Positions 1 through 9,935 are shown, counted from the first letter of the stretch. The stretch: DNA of 64,000 nt from Duncaniella freteri (GCF_004766125.1 NZ_SJSA01000002.1:992001-1056000), one strand, 5' to 3'. Notes: a model not told the origin generated them from the sequence alone. Numbers and translations: made by a program.

Positions 1-142
1 ATAGCCCCTTCGGATGGATTAACCGAAACAAATATCCGGGTATTGGTGTCCGAGAAGTTACTATAAACAGAAAAATTATTAATACGAGAATTACTTTCTA
101 CATCTGATTCCATTTGACCTGAATCAATTGACTTTGAAAGAT

Positions 143-1478
143 TACTACTGGTGCGATAAAAATCGCGTTAGTTTAAAAATCATCAAATAAAGAGAGTTCT
201 TTGACATTTTGGTCTGAATTGGTTGATGGGTCTTGTTTGGTCATAAGCCATCGCAGGTCGACACGCTCCAAGGCAGAGATTCTGATCAAGGTCGCCACCT
301 CGGTAATAGAATAGCAGCTGTTATAATTGGCTTTTATTCTTGCTACCGTCAGATAGGCTATGATGGCAGTCCAAATGTGGACTTTAACGGCATTTTCGGA
401 GAATCCCCAAAGATTCTTGACGACGATGTTCTGCTTAATCCACTTGAAGAAAACCTCTATATCCCAACGGTGACGATAAAGATTGGTGATTTCCAATGCG
501 CTGACTTCAAAGTTATTGGATATGAAATCAACAATGGCATCATTGTCCATGTCATATACTCTTACGAATCTCATATCCTCAGGATAGAGCTTGCAGGACT
601 TGTATCCGGTGACACGAATCCGAGAGTCTTCTATGATACTTGGGGTCGTATCGGGGATAGCCAACTGCTCTATGGTTGTGAACTTCATGTTCTCTTTTGG
701 GCGTGACACCCAGAATGCCTGCGACTGATGGAATCTGAACAGTGCCTTGAAGTCAACATACGCCTTGTCCATTACATAAAAAGCGAATGGTTCCGGTGTG
801 AGCATGTCGAGTTCGTTACTGTCATGCCATTTACCATCAGTGATATGGATGTTGGTGGGTATACTTCCTCGTAAATCAAGCAAAGTATGCATTTTAACTG
901 CCCCCTTGCTGTATTTGCCCAACGCCCACGCTGCGAGTTTTATGCTTGTGGATATGGTCGTGGAGTCCAACGCATAAATTACGTTGTCTATGGTTATCTC
1001 TGAGAGTTGAACCTTTGAATACATTGGTCTAACCAATCCGATAAGATAAAACCCAAGTCCCTCAAAAATACGATAATCCCTGCTTTCGTTTGCGCGAGAC
1101 AATGATGTATGGTTCACTGTGTTGCGAAAACCGAGGTGATATAGGATTTTCGAGTGGGCTTCCAAACATAGACAAATGTCTCTAAGTGAATCACACCCTG
1201 TCAATTGACCAAAGAGCAGATGAAGGAGGTGGTTGTAACTGGTGAGATTCTTTACATGCCAATCGCCTTTATATTGCTTTACCAGCTTATCGAACCAGTA
1301 GCGCGGTATAAACTCGATGACTTGGGAGAACACGAACTTTCCTTGATTCATAATCTTGATGCTTCTGAACAACAAGACTAATAAACCAAATTCAAATCAA
1401 AAAATCAATGTACTCTTGTATTTGACTAAATACTAATATATTAATCACAGTGGTTGGATTTTTATCGCACCACTACTA
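143..1478 (-). mobile_element. Intact IS4-family insertion sequence
   Basis: The ends carry a 22-bp imperfect inverted repeat (143-164 and 1457-1478, two mismatches) containing TGGTGCGATAAAAATC. It is flanked by the 9-bp direct repeat TTGAAAGAT at 134-142 and 1479-1487, a target-duplication length normal for IS4-family elements. One transposase gene fills the element. Total length is 1336 bp. The duplication is perfect and removing the element restores the host reading frame. Confidence 0.9.
173..1351 (-). CDS. IS4-family transposase
   Basis: This is a DDE transposase with an N-terminal region of the DUF4372 kind (MNQGKFVFSQVIEF) and a C-terminal transposase DDE_Tnp_1 domain. Visible catalytic landmarks are ALDSTT (first Asp), VMDKAYVD (second Asp) and the YREK signature YRHRWDIEVFFKWIKQN (catalytic Glu). 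The start at 1351 matches the usual start of this family; the frame is also open from 1375. The gene is intact with both IS ends present, so the element may still be active. It is distinct from the second IS4-family transposase at 21209-22432. Confidence 0.9.
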   Translation of the reverse strand: MNQGKFVFSQVIEFIPRYWFDKLVKQYKGDWHVKNLTSYNHLLHLLFGQLTGCDSLRDICLCLEAHSKILYHLGFRNTVNHTSLSRANESRDYRIFEGLGFYLIGLVRPMYSKVQLSEITIDNVIYALDSTTISTSIKLAAWALGKYSKGAVKMHTLLDLRGSIPTNIHITDGKWHDSNELDMLTPEPFAFYVMDKAYVDFKALFRFHQSQAFWVSRPKENMKFTTIEQLAIPDTTPSIIEDSRIRVTGYKSCKLYPEDMRFVRVYDMDNDAIVDFISNNFEVSALEITNLYRHRWDIEVFFKWIKQNIVVKNLWGFSENAVKVHIWTAIIAYLTVARIKANYNSCYSITEVATLIRISALERVDLRWLMTKQDPSTNSDQNVKELSLFDDF

Positions 1479-1939
1479 TTGAAAGATCAATCTTTCGAAG
1501 TTGCTGCCGATAATTATCAGGTAGAAGTATGTACATTTTTCCATCACCATTAAAAAAAGAAGCCTGAGATATCAGAGGAGAGGAGACGAATTCATCCGGT
1601 CCACTGCCTATAGATATAAACTCTAACAAAGTGGAATCTCCCGGAATACTTCTGACTTTCCATGAATTTTCTCTTTCAGCCGTTGCTATGATCATTAGAG
1701 AATCCATTACGCGGAATTGTAGATTTCCAATAGTTTTTGTATCAATAATAGTACCTGAATCGAGACTTACAACGGCAGGGAACTCAGAAAATGAGATCCG
1801 GTTGTCGAATGAAATCGTTGTTGCCTGATCTTCAGGTGTACATCCAGATAGTACAAGACAAATAGTCAGAATTACAATATTAAAAAAGATCTTCATGTCG
1901 AATAACACGTATTTGAATTAAAATAGAATTTCAGTTGGC

Positions 1940-1993
1940 GATTAGTAAGGTCTACTGAATAATATATTTAATTATTCAGCAACCTTACTAATC
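1940..1993 (-). terminator. Nested strong hairpin
   Basis: Outer arms GATTAGTAAGGT (1940-1951) and ACCTTACTAATC (1982-1993) pair perfectly, and inner arms CTGAATAAT (1955-1963) and ATTATTCAG (1971-1979) also pair. The structure lies between the NVEALA gene and the lipoprotein gene on the same strand, so it is probably a terminator or attenuator that limits read-through between them. Confidence 0.6.
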
Positions 1994-2025
1994 AATAGTA
2001 GCATATAATTACACTATGCACGGTA

Positions 2026-2310
2026 TTAACAACTTGAAGATGTCGATCCTGAGTACATAGGCCTATATGTGCAACCGGAACAATCTAAAACCATACTATT
2101 CCAACTTCCTGTATATGTAGGAGAGGGGCAACATGGCATATGAGAACTTCCCGATGAGCTAGAATCCCCAGACTCGTCATTTGACAATGCCTCAACATTC
2201 GCAAGAGTCAAAGCATTTAGCTTGGATTCTTGATTTTGAATGTTGAATCCTGCGATGCCACTTACTGTAGCAATTGCGGCGATAGCCGCGAAAATCATTT
2301 TTCTTTTCAT
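2026..2310 (-). CDS. NVEALA-type exported peptide
   Basis: A 94-residue protein with an N-terminal hydrophobic stretch (KMIFAAIAAIATVSGIAGF), the motif LALANVEAL-like LTLANVEALSN at about residues 35-45, a Ser-rich linker and a Cys-rich tail with CC, C, C and a terminal Cys. This matches the Bacteroidales NVEALA family, whose conserved motif follows a short signal-like segment and is thought to act in export or processing. The role of the Cys tail is unknown. The gene lies directly upstream of the broken BF3164-type lipoprotein gene, a recurrent pairing in this order. Confidence 0.75.
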   Translation of the reverse strand: MKRKMIFAAIAAIATVSGIAGFNIQNQESKLNALTLANVEALSNDESGDSSSSGSSHMPCCPSPTYTGSWNSMVLDCSGCTYRPMYSGSTSSSC

Positions 2311-2378
2311 GATTTTTTTGTTTTAAATTGTGATTGATTAATTTATTAAATCCGATAGTTACGGAAAGTTGTAAGATT

Positions 2379-3212
2379 TTACCACCATATTTGCCTGCCA
2401 TTATTAAGGGTGAACGGACGCTCCTCTTTCTCTTCGGTGAGGTCGTGGAGTATGAGGAGTGCATGAGCGGGAATACTGTCGAAAGTTAGGCAATAATCAT
2501 TGCTAGGCAGTCGAGCTATTGTTTCCCATTTGTCCCAGTTCCAATAGGCTAATTCATAGTCATGGCCTGGAATGACGAAATTGCCATCGTTCCATGGGAA
2601 GTAGTCAATCCTGCTGATTTCGTGAGGAGAACCAAGATCAATGAACCTCTTTTTTTCTGAGGCAACCAGGGTGCCGGTTTTGTCATATATGTCAAGACGG
2701 TCCATATTGGCATAGCTCGGCAAATCGGCTATCACTCTGACATAGCGGTATGGCTTATCAGAGTTGACTGTCGCCGAGTTGTGAAACACTGGTATCTGAC
2801 TTATGGTGAACAGAGTATCGGGAGAGTGGAAAGACGGTTCATTGCATCCTTCAAGTCGTGTTGACGGAATTTGGGCATAACGATTGATCCATCCTGCATT
2901 AATTGGATATTTTCGTGTAAACTTTGCAGATAAGCACAGAGTCGTATCAGGGATAATTTCCATTTTCTTACCATTACTGATATAAAATGGATTCCCGACA
3001 GGAACTTTATTGCCTTCAACGATTCCCATTGGCTGTAGCATGACAGAATCTGAGATATGCTCAAACTTGGCCCGGCCATTTCTTACAGCGGCGTGAGCTT
3101 GTGGTATCCAACCGATTGATAACGCATAGCTACATAACCACACATCTGACACATCTATATCTGGTTTAATTTCAACACACTCTAAGATATGATTTGAAAT
3201 CGGAGAATTCAC
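2379..3212 (-). pseudogene. 3' remnant of a transglutaminase/discoidin-type protein gene
   Basis: The reading frame has no signal peptide and opens inside the thrC tail. Its C-terminal half (SPHEISRIDYFPWNDG, HDYELAYWNWDKWETIA, the ending EERPFTLNNGRQIWW) resembles the C-terminal discoidin-like region of large Bacteroides proteins that carry a transglutaminase-like domain further N-terminal (from memory of the family). The expected N-terminal domain is missing and the discoidin part looks shortened. Best read as a 5'-deleted fragment that now abuts thrC; translation from the ATG at 3212 is unproven. Confidence 0.55.
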
Positions 3213-4476
3213 TGGTCATGGGGATTGTTTGCCTGGTCCCTCGCATAAATGCATAGAGACGTGCGGGCATCTCTACTGTGGTGTTCACCATTGACTCAAC
3301 TGTATCCTTAAATTTTGCAGGATGCGCGGTCTCCATGAACACACCTACTTCACCCGGCAACAACAATTGCTTGAGCGCACGATAGCCTACCGCCCCATGA
3401 GGATCAAGAAGATATCCTGTGCGGTCGAAACAGTCAGCCATTGTCGCGGATATCAAACCGTCAGAATAGGTGGTGCCGGATATCAACGACGTTATCCTAT
3501 CATGATCATTTCCGTAAAGATCAAGAATTCGTGCAAAATTACTCGGATCACCCACATCCATAGCATTGGCTATAGTGGACACGCTCGCTTTAGGTTCATA
3601 CACTCCATTCTGCAAATAATTGAAAAACACATTATTGGCATTATTTGCAGCAATGAACCGCTTGACCGGAAGTCCCATGCGATGAGCTATAAGCCCGGCT
3701 GTGATATTTCCGAAATTACCGCTCGGAACACACATCACAATGCTCTCCCCTGCCCCAGCTTTCTTCAGTTGAGAATAAGCATTGAAATAATAAAATGCCT
3801 GAGGCAGAAACCGGGCCACATTTATAGAATTGGCTGATGTGAGAAGCAGTCGGTCATTTAACTCCTTGTCGAGAAACGCGCTCTTGACAAGACGTTGGCA
3901 GTCATCAAACACACCATCCACCTCTATAGCAGTAATGTTCCTGCCAAGAGTGGTGAACTGACACTCCTGCACAGGACTGACTTTACCTTTCGGATAAAGA
4001 ACATGGACGTTAATGCCATCAATACCGAGGAATCCGTTGGCTACAGCCGAACCTGTGTCACCGCTTGTTGCCACAAGAACATTTACCTTGCGTCGGTCAT
4101 CCCCTATTTTTATGAAATGCTGCAAAATACGCGCCATAAATCTCGCCCCCACATCCTTGAATGCGAGAGTAGGACCATGAAACAGTTCAAGACTATATAT
4201 ACCCGGCTCAACCTTGACCACAGGTGTCGGGAAAGAGAGTGTGTCACAGACTATCGAATCAAGTCGGTCAACAGGAATATCCTCCCCGAAAAAAGCGCGT
4301 GCCACTCGACAGGCAATCTCGTGAAATGACATTTCACCGATATTGTCAAAAAATTCCTTAGGAAGCCTCTCTATCCTTTCCGGCATATAAAGTCCACGGT
4401 CAGGGGCGAGTCCCTTCACTACTGCCTCAGCCAATGTGACATCGGGAGAATTATGGTTGGTGCTGTAATATTTCAT
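3172..4476 (-). CDS. thrC: Threonine synthase
   Basis: Converts O-phosphohomoserine to threonine with PLP. Family landmarks are the start MKYYSTNHNSPDVTLAEAV, the PLP lysine context LAFKDVGARF, SGDTGSAVANGF and the cofactor-binding glycine-rich CVPSGNFGNI. Length is normal. It is the last gene of the thrA/apgM-like/thrC operon. The ATG at 4476 begins three bases past the upstream stop, and an alternative ATG at 4482 overlaps that stop (ATGA), so translation is probably coupled. The last residues (RVC) run into sequence overlapping the downstream pseudogene, which suggests a deletion close to the end of thrC. Confidence 0.95.
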   Translation of the reverse strand: MKYYSTNHNSPDVTLAEAVVKGLAPDRGLYMPERIERLPKEFFDNIGEMSFHEIACRVARAFFGEDIPVDRLDSIVCDTLSFPTPVVKVEPGIYSLELFHGPTLAFKDVGARFMARILQHFIKIGDDRRKVNVLVATSGDTGSAVANGFLGIDGINVHVLYPKGKVSPVQECQFTTLGRNITAIEVDGVFDDCQRLVKSAFLDKELNDRLLLTSANSINVARFLPQAFYYFNAYSQLKKAGAGESIVMCVPSGNFGNITAGLIAHRMGLPVKRFIAANNANNVFFNYLQNGVYEPKASVSTIANAMDVGDPSNFARILDLYGNDHDRITSLISGTTYSDGLISATMADCFDRTGYLLDPHGAVGYRALKQLLLPGEVGVFMETAHPAKFKDTVESMVNTTVEMPARLYAFMRGTRQTIPMTSEFSDFKSYLRVC

Positions 4477-4478
4477 AG

Positions 4479-5723
4479 TCATTTGATTTTCATAAATTCG
4501 TGCATAAACTCCATTAGGTGCAACGTCCCATATGAGCCTTTTGCGCAAGCTGCTTCGGAATATGCCAGCACATCATCAGGCTCTATGCCCTTATGCCATA
4601 TGGTGAAAGGTACAGGCTCGGCACGATGTACACGTTCCTCAACCGGAGTCGGATGGTCAGGAAGCAGAGCCACTGCCACCGGCTCATCCCACATAGAAAG
4701 CTCCCTCATAATAGGTCCCACCACCCGGCGGTCAAGATACTCTATCGCTCTTATCTTCAGTTCAAGATCTCCGTCGTGACCCGCCTCATCAGCAGCCTCG
4801 ATATGCAGGAACACGAAATCATCAGTGCGAAGTGCCTCCAACGCGGCAAGACATTTCCCCTCATAATTGGTGTCAACAAGCCCGGTAGCACCCTCAACAT
4901 GCACAGAACGCAGTCCGGCATAGTGACCTATACCATTGATCAGGTCGACTGCTGTTATTACCGCACCTGTCCTTACATCCGGATACATCTGCTGAAGAGT
5001 AAGCATCGATGGGCGATATCCCTGGCTCCAAGGCCATATGGAATTGGCAACAGGTCTGCCCTGCTCTTCATGACGTTTGTTCAATGGATGCGCGGCAAGC
5101 AATTCCTGTGATCGGAGTATCAAGGAGTTAATCAGATCAGCTGTCTCGCGTGGCGACATCTTTCCAGGCAATGCGGTGTCATTTTCATCTATCGGTCTCA
5201 CGAGGAGATTACGCCACTCCTTTCCGGGATTATCGTGAGGAGGCGTGGTCACAATGCGTTTGTCACCACCTTTTATCACCAAAAGATGGCGGTACTGTAC
5301 CCCCGGAAGAAACTTTACACGGTCACTTCCTAACCTCCCGTCAAGCATCTTGATGATATCCCGGCCCTCATCAGTGGTGAGATGCCCGCCATGATGGTTC
5401 TGTATCAGACCGTCGGACGTGAGCGTAAGAATATTACATCGCATCGCCATATCGTCTGCCGTCATCTCATATCCCATACTGGCTGCTTCGAGCGGACCTC
5501 GCCCCTCATACACTTCAGTGAGGTCATAACCAAGAATCGTAGCATTTGCCACCTCGCTGCCAGGGTGAAGTCCGGACGGTATCGTGTGCAGCATCCCTGA
5601 CCGACCTTCTGAAGCAAAGCGGTCAAATGCCGGCGTGGATGCATATTCGAGCAGAGTCTTTCCACCCAATCGAGCTACCTTATGGTCGCTCATTCCATCG
5701 CCGAGTATTATGAGATGCTTCAT
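4479..5723 (-). CDS. apgM: Phosphoglycerate-mutase-like protein, proposed homoserine kinase
   Basis: A 414-residue alkaline-phosphatase-superfamily protein of the cofactor-independent (archaeal ApgM-type) phosphoglycerate mutase family. The metal site begins IILGDGMSDH, followed by HPGSEVAN and LLPDHPTPVEERVHRAEPVPF. It lies between thrA and thrC with a one-base gap to thrA (TAGGATG), and no ThrB-type GHMP homoserine kinase is present in the operon. A TIGRFAM subfamily of such proteins in threonine operons was named as a proposed homoserine kinase. Position supports that role here, which is inferred and not shown. The ATG at 5723 is chosen over the upstream one at 5792, which lies inside thrA. 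Confidence 0.85.
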   Translation of the reverse strand: MKHLIILGDGMSDHKVARLGGKTLLEYASTPAFDRFASEGRSGMLHTIPSGLHPGSEVANATILGYDLTEVYEGRGPLEAASMGYEMTADDMAMRCNILTLTSDGLIQNHHGGHLTTDEGRDIIKMLDGRLGSDRVKFLPGVQYRHLLVIKGGDKRIVTTPPHDNPGKEWRNLLVRPIDENDTALPGKMSPRETADLINSLILRSQELLAAHPLNKRHEEQGRPVANSIWPWSQGYRPSMLTLQQMYPDVRTGAVITAVDLINGIGHYAGLRSVHVEGATGLVDTNYEGKCLAALEALRTDDFVFLHIEAADEAGHDGDLELKIRAIEYLDRRVVGPIMRELSMWDEPVAVALLPDHPTPVEERVHRAEPVPFTIWHKGIEPDDVLAYSEAACAKGSYGTLHLMEFMHEFMKIK

Positions 5724-5724
5724 C

Positions 5725-8157
5725 CTAACTGTTGGCAGTAGATATGATATTTGCAAATACACCGGCGGCAGTAACTGCCGCACCGGCACCATAGCCCTGT
5801 ATCAGCATAGGATACTCACGATAACGCTCTGTGGTAAGAAGCACTATATTGTTGGATCCTTCAAGACCATAGAAAGGATGACGTGAGTCTACGGCCTCAA
5901 GCCCCACACTCATCTTTCCCATCTCCATGCGTGCCACAAAACGCCAACGCTTGCCCTCAGCCTCAAGCACTTTGCGACGCTCCTCAAAATCGGCATCCAA
6001 TTCCGGCAAACGCCTCCAGAACTCTTCGATGGAGCCATTCATTATATCCTCAGGGACAAAAAGACGCTTCTCCACATCCTCCTGCTCAGCATGATACCCA
6101 CCCTCACGCGTAAGTATCACAAGCTTACGTATCACATCGGTGCCGCTAAGGTCTATACGAGGATCAGGCTCGCTATATCCCATCTCCTTGGCAAGACGCA
6201 CAGTCTCTGAGAACGGTGTTTCAGCCGAAATAGCATTGAATATGAAATTAAGAGTCCCGCTCAGCACCGCCTCAATCCGTAGAATGCGGTCTCCGGAAGA
6301 TCGCAGGTCATTTATGGTGCCTATTATTGGGAGACCGGCTCCAACATTGGTCTCATATAGGAATTTCACACCTCTCTTAAGGGCAGTTTCCTTAATAAGC
6401 TCGTAACTCTCATAGGAATTGGAGGCCGCTACCTTATTGGCTGCCACCACTGATATATTATGGTCAAGGAATGTCTGATACAGCTCTGCAATCTCCTTGG
6501 ATGCGGTGCAGTCGACAAACACACTGTTGAAGATATTCATTTTCAGAATCTCGTCACGAAGGATTTCAGGTGAACACACCATCCCGTTATCGAGACTTCC
6601 ACGATAGTCAGCAAGATCGATACCATCCCTGTCAAGCAAAAGACGCTTACTTGATGCGATGCCTACGACATTGAGTTTAAGACGATGTGTACGCATCAGC
6701 TCCTCCTGCTGTGAATGTATCTGTTCGATGAGCATACCACCCACAGTACCCACTCCGCAAAGGAAAATATTCACCTCCTTGTACTCACTAAGGAAGAATG
6801 AGTCGTGGATCACATTTAGGGACTTACGGAGCGACTCGCCATTGACAACAAATGAAATATTGGTCTCGCTAGCACCCTGCGCACACGCAATGACACTGAT
6901 ACCGCTACGACCGAGCGCACCAAACAATTTGCCGGCAATGCCCGGGGTATGTTTCATATTCTCTCCAACAATAGCCACAGTGGCAAGTCCGCTTTCGGCA
7001 TGCATCGGATACATAGCACCTGTGCCTATCTCCTTGGCAAATTCCTGGTTTAGCACCCTTACAGCCTCAGCGGCATCCTCGTCACGAACACCTACCGAAG
7101 TAGAATTCTCTGACGAAGCCTGGCTGACCATGAATACCGATATGCCATTGTCGGCAAGAGCTGTGAATATACGCCTGTTGACACCTATGACTCCGACCAT
7201 CGAAAGGCCCGTGACTGTAATAAGCGATGTCCCGCTGATGCTCGAAATACCTTTGATGGGCTTACAATCATCATCAATGGTGCTGCGTATCACCGAACCT
7301 GGAGCATCTGGATTGAATGTATTCTTTACCAGAATAGGTATATTCTTCACACACACCGGATATATCGTAGGAGGATACACAACCTTTGCCCCGAAATTGC
7401 AAAGCTCCATTGCCTCAACATAGCTGAGGGAATTGATGGTATAGGCGGTGGGTATCACCCTCGGGTCAGCTGTCATGAATCCGTCAACATCGGTCCATAT
7501 CTCCAGCACTTCGGCATCCATAGCCGCTGCAATTATTGATGCCGTATAGTCACTTCCTCCACGCCCAAGATTGGTTATCTCCCCTGATTCGGCATCACTG
7601 GAGATAAAACCTGGCACTATATGTATATTACCGTCATATTCCGTACCCGCAAATTCCTTCCTCACAAGTTCAGCGGTAAGTTCCGTAGCGAGCATACTGC
7701 GATGACGCTTACGATCCGTCTTGATAAAAATACGTGAGTCATGAAGCACAGAACCAGGCACGAGTCTGTTGACAATAAGCGAACTGAGCCTTTCTCCGTA
7801 GCTCACTATGAGGGCCTGGGTCTTAGGGCTGAGGTCACGTATGAGGAACAGTCCATGATATATGGAAGCCAACTCTCCAAGAAGTTTGTCAACCTGGATT
7901 TTCAGTTCTTCAGGACGATCGGTTATCACCTGATCTATTATATCATGATGGCGTATGGTTAGTTTCTCAATACCCTCACGGAAAGTCTCGTCGCCACGGG
8001 CAGCCATGACAGCCGTGGCAATGAGCATATCTGTGACCCCTCCAAGGGCACTCACTACTACCACCACAGGCTTCTCGCACCCCTGAGCTATTTTGCTGAG
8101 ATTCTGAATCCCTGAGACACTTCCTACTGAAGAGCCTCCAAATTTCAAGACTTTCAT
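5725..8157 (-). CDS. thrA: Bifunctional aspartokinase / homoserine dehydrogenase
   Basis: An 810-residue fusion catalysing the first and third steps from aspartate to homoserine. The aspartokinase domain (about 1-290) starts MKVLKFGGSSVG and has GRGGSDYTASI. Two ACT-type regulatory segments follow (about 310-455), giving likely feedback control by threonine. The homoserine dehydrogenase domain (about 465-810) has the NAD(P)-binding motif LCGVGTVGG and the catalytic region GYSEPDPRIDLSGTDV. It heads the threonine operon with apgM-like and thrC. A possible -7 box TATTTTTG lies at 8187-8194 on the same strand, but no matching -33 box was seen. Confidence 0.95.
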   Translation of the reverse strand: MKVLKFGGSSVGSVSGIQNLSKIAQGCEKPVVVVVSALGGVTDMLIATAVMAARGDETFREGIEKLTIRHHDIIDQVITDRPEELKIQVDKLLGELASIYHGLFLIRDLSPKTQALIVSYGERLSSLIVNRLVPGSVLHDSRIFIKTDRKRHRSMLATELTAELVRKEFAGTEYDGNIHIVPGFISSDAESGEITNLGRGGSDYTASIIAAAMDAEVLEIWTDVDGFMTADPRVIPTAYTINSLSYVEAMELCNFGAKVVYPPTIYPVCVKNIPILVKNTFNPDAPGSVIRSTIDDDCKPIKGISSISGTSLITVTGLSMVGVIGVNRRIFTALADNGISVFMVSQASSENSTSVGVRDEDAAEAVRVLNQEFAKEIGTGAMYPMHAESGLATVAIVGENMKHTPGIAGKLFGALGRSGISVIACAQGASETNISFVVNGESLRKSLNVIHDSFFLSEYKEVNIFLCGVGTVGGMLIEQIHSQQEELMRTHRLKLNVVGIASSKRLLLDRDGIDLADYRGSLDNGMVCSPEILRDEILKMNIFNSVFVDCTASKEIAELYQTFLDHNISVVAANKVAASNSYESYELIKETALKRGVKFLYETNVGAGLPIIGTINDLRSSGDRILRIEAVLSGTLNFIFNAISAETPFSETVRLAKEMGYSEPDPRIDLSGTDVIRKLVILTREGGYHAEQEDVEKRLFVPEDIMNGSIEEFWRRLPELDADFEERRKVLEAEGKRWRFVARMEMGKMSVGLEAVDSRHPFYGLEGSNNIVLLTTERYREYPMLIQGYGAGAAVTAAGVFANIISTANS

Positions 8158-8387
8158 TAAAACCTAATTTTTATAAAATTTGGGTGCAAAAATAACAATT
8201 TACCACCGATTTTCCTTACACTTTATCCAATTATTCCATATTATTTATAATTATTTTTAAGCTCAACACATTTTTATTTCTTAAATCTTGCAAATTATAA
8301 AAACAGGCTGTATTTTTGTGGTATTGTGATAACTATGCCGATAAAACAGCATACATCATCCATAAAACCGACCTTAATATTTCCACA

Positions 8388-8439
8388 AAGATTTTGCACC
8401 CATTAATGTGGATGTAAACATCAATGGGTGCAAAATCTT
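8388..8439 (-). terminator. Terminator after lptB
   Basis: A perfect 17-bp stem (8388-8404 with 8423-8439, AAGATTTTGCACCCATT) encloses a smaller inverted repeat GATGT-AA-ACATC in the loop. It sits 27 bp past the lptB stop and before the thrA leader. The rest of 8158-8465 is AT-rich and contains no recognisable gene or riboswitch. Confidence 0.75.
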
Positions 8440-8465
8440 ACAATTATGATTAGCCGACTAACCGG

Positions 8466-9311
8466 TCAATCCTTTCTTTCTTCAAACTTTTTGCGATAGA
8501 ACACGAAATCACGGCCAAGATATTTTTCACGCACAATGGGATTCTCGGCAAGCTCCTCCGAAGTGCCTTGAAAAAGTATCTTACCCTCAAAAAGCAGATA
8601 GGCACGATCAGTGATACGCAACGTCTCCTGAGCATTGTGATCTGTGATAAGGATTCCTATATTACGTTCCTTCAGATGATATACCACTGACTGTATATCC
8701 TCGACAGCAATAGGGTCCACACCCGCAAACGGCTCGTCAAGCATTATGAACTTAGGGTCTATTGCCAGACATCGTGCTATCTCCGTACGCCTACGCTCTC
8801 CTCCCGACAGACGGTCACCGAGATTGTGCCGGACTTTCTCAAGATTGAATTCTTTTATGAGGCTCTCAAGTTTATCTTTCTGATACTCCGGAGAAGTGTT
8901 GGTCATCTGTAACACTGCCTTTATATTATCCTCGACCGTGAGTTTGCGGAACACACTTGCTTCCTGAGCAAGATACCCTATACCGTTCTGAGCTCGTTTG
9001 TACACAGGATACTTTGTGATATTCATATCATTTATGAATATCTGCCCCTCATTAGGGGTGATTAGCCCCACAGTCATATAGAACGTGGTAGTCTTACCGG
9101 CACCATTAGGTCCAAGAAGCCCTACAATCTCACCTTGCTTCACATTGATTGAGACATGATTGGCAACTGTACGCTTACCATACTTTTTAACAAGGTTTTC
9201 AGTGCGGAGCACCATGTGCTCCGCATCACCGACAGGAAATTGTTCACCACCTGCATCGATGGTGGTGTCTACAGTCTTTGTATCGCCAGTCTCTGTGGTC
9301 ATTTGGTCCAT
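8466..9311 (-). CDS. lptB: LPS export ABC transporter ATP-binding protein
   Basis: Cytoplasmic ATPase of the Lpt machinery that pulls lipopolysaccharide from the inner membrane. Walker [11 protein letters not shown]-loop YLAQEASVF, signature LSGGERRR, Walker [13 protein letters not shown] and the H-loop ITDHN are all present. The 281-residue frame has about 32 extra N-terminal residues compared with the family; an internal start at MVLRTENL (position 9215) would give the normal length. It lies 9 bp downstream of udk and is probably co-transcribed. A strong hairpin follows the stop. Confidence 0.93.
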   Translation of the reverse strand: MDQMTTETGDTKTVDTTIDAGGEQFPVGDAEHMVLRTENLVKKYGKRTVANHVSINVKQGEIVGLLGPNGAGKTTTFYMTVGLITPNEGQIFINDMNITKYPVYKRAQNGIGYLAQEASVFRKLTVEDNIKAVLQMTNTSPEYQKDKLESLIKEFNLEKVRHNLGDRLSGGERRRTEIARCLAIDPKFIMLDEPFAGVDPIAVEDIQSVVYHLKERNIGILITDHNAQETLRITDRAYLLFEGKILFQGTSEELAENPIVREKYLGRDFVFYRKKFEERKD

Positions 9312-9320
9312 AACACAAAT

Positions 9321-9935
9321 TTATTTGACACGCAAGCGGGATTCTATATAATCTGTAAGCAACTGTATCGCCACAACATTGCTTCCGCCCTGCGGCACAA
9401 TGAGGTCAGCAGTCCTTTTAGACGGCTCTATATACATTTCATGCATCGGCTTAAGCACATCACGATAACGGTCAAGCACCATTTGAGGAGTGCGTCCACG
9501 CTCCACACAGTCACGTGCAATCACACGTATCAGACGCTCATCAGCCTCAGCATCAACAAACACCTTTACATCAAGAAGTTCCCGAAGCACAGGATCGGTC
9601 AGCACAAGTATCCCCTCAACAATCACCACCTCACAAGGACTCACCGGTATTGTTTCAGCCTGGCGAGTACATGTGAGATATGAATATGTAGGCATCTGAA
9701 TGGTCTCGCCTCGCTTTAATGCCTTGATGTGACCCACCAGAAGCTGCCAATCAAAAGCAGCAGGCTCGTCAAAATTTATCTTACTACGCTCCTCCACCGG
9801 AACATGGCTTGAGTCCTTATAATAATTATCCTGGGGAAGTATCGCCACCTCTCCGGCTGGAAATGCATTTATTATCTTATTGACAACAGTGGTCTTGCCA
9901 GAACCTGTGCCTCCTGCTATGCCTATTACTAACAT
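9321..9935 (-). CDS. udk: Uridine kinase
   Basis: Phosphorylates uridine and cytidine in pyrimidine salvage. The P-loop GIAGGTGSGKTTVV is at residues 4-17, followed by LPQDNYYKD and NFDEPAAFDW, which are typical uridine kinase motifs, and EGILVLTDPVLRELLDVKVFVD. At 204 residues it is full length. It is transcribed from a Bacteroides-type promoter directed away from rho and is followed closely by lptB. Confidence 0.95.
   Translation of the reverse strand: MLVIGIAGGTGSGKTTVVNKIINAFPAGEVAILPQDNYYKDSSHVPVEERSKINFDEPAAFDWQLLVGHIKALKRGETIQMPTYSYLTCTRQAETIPVSPCEVVIVEGILVLTDPVLRELLDVKVFVDAEADERLIRVIARDCVERGRTPQMVLDRYRDVLKPMHEMYIEPSKRTADLIVPQGGSNVVAIQLLTDYIESRLRVK

Larger units (their letters stand above)
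1..1896 (-). pseudogene. BF3164-type lipoprotein gene, interrupted by an IS4-family element
   Basis: The protein starts at 1896 with a short signal peptide ending in a lipobox (LSGC), followed by a beta-rich domain like the 6-bladed-propeller lipoproteins of Bacteroidales (BF3164 family, recognised by eye). After KIDLS the frame runs into the IS element and stops at 1462. Removing the IS (143-1478) and one copy of the 9-bp duplication joins KIDLS to KSIDSGQMES in frame, and the frame stays open to base 1, so the gene also continues off the window. The lesion is therefore a clean, probably recent insertion. An alternative start lies at 1908. The function of these lipoproteins is unknown; they often neighbour NVEALA peptide genes, as here. 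Confidence 0.75.

Noticed and set aside
6659..7423. 254-codon open frame opposite thrA
   Set aside because: Lies entirely antisense to the well-conserved thrA and has no family features or promoter; codon shadow.
8158..8465. Riboswitch or peptide attenuator in front of thrA
   Set aside because: No Thr/Ile-rich leader frame and no known riboswitch fold seen; the strong hairpin fits a terminator for lptB.
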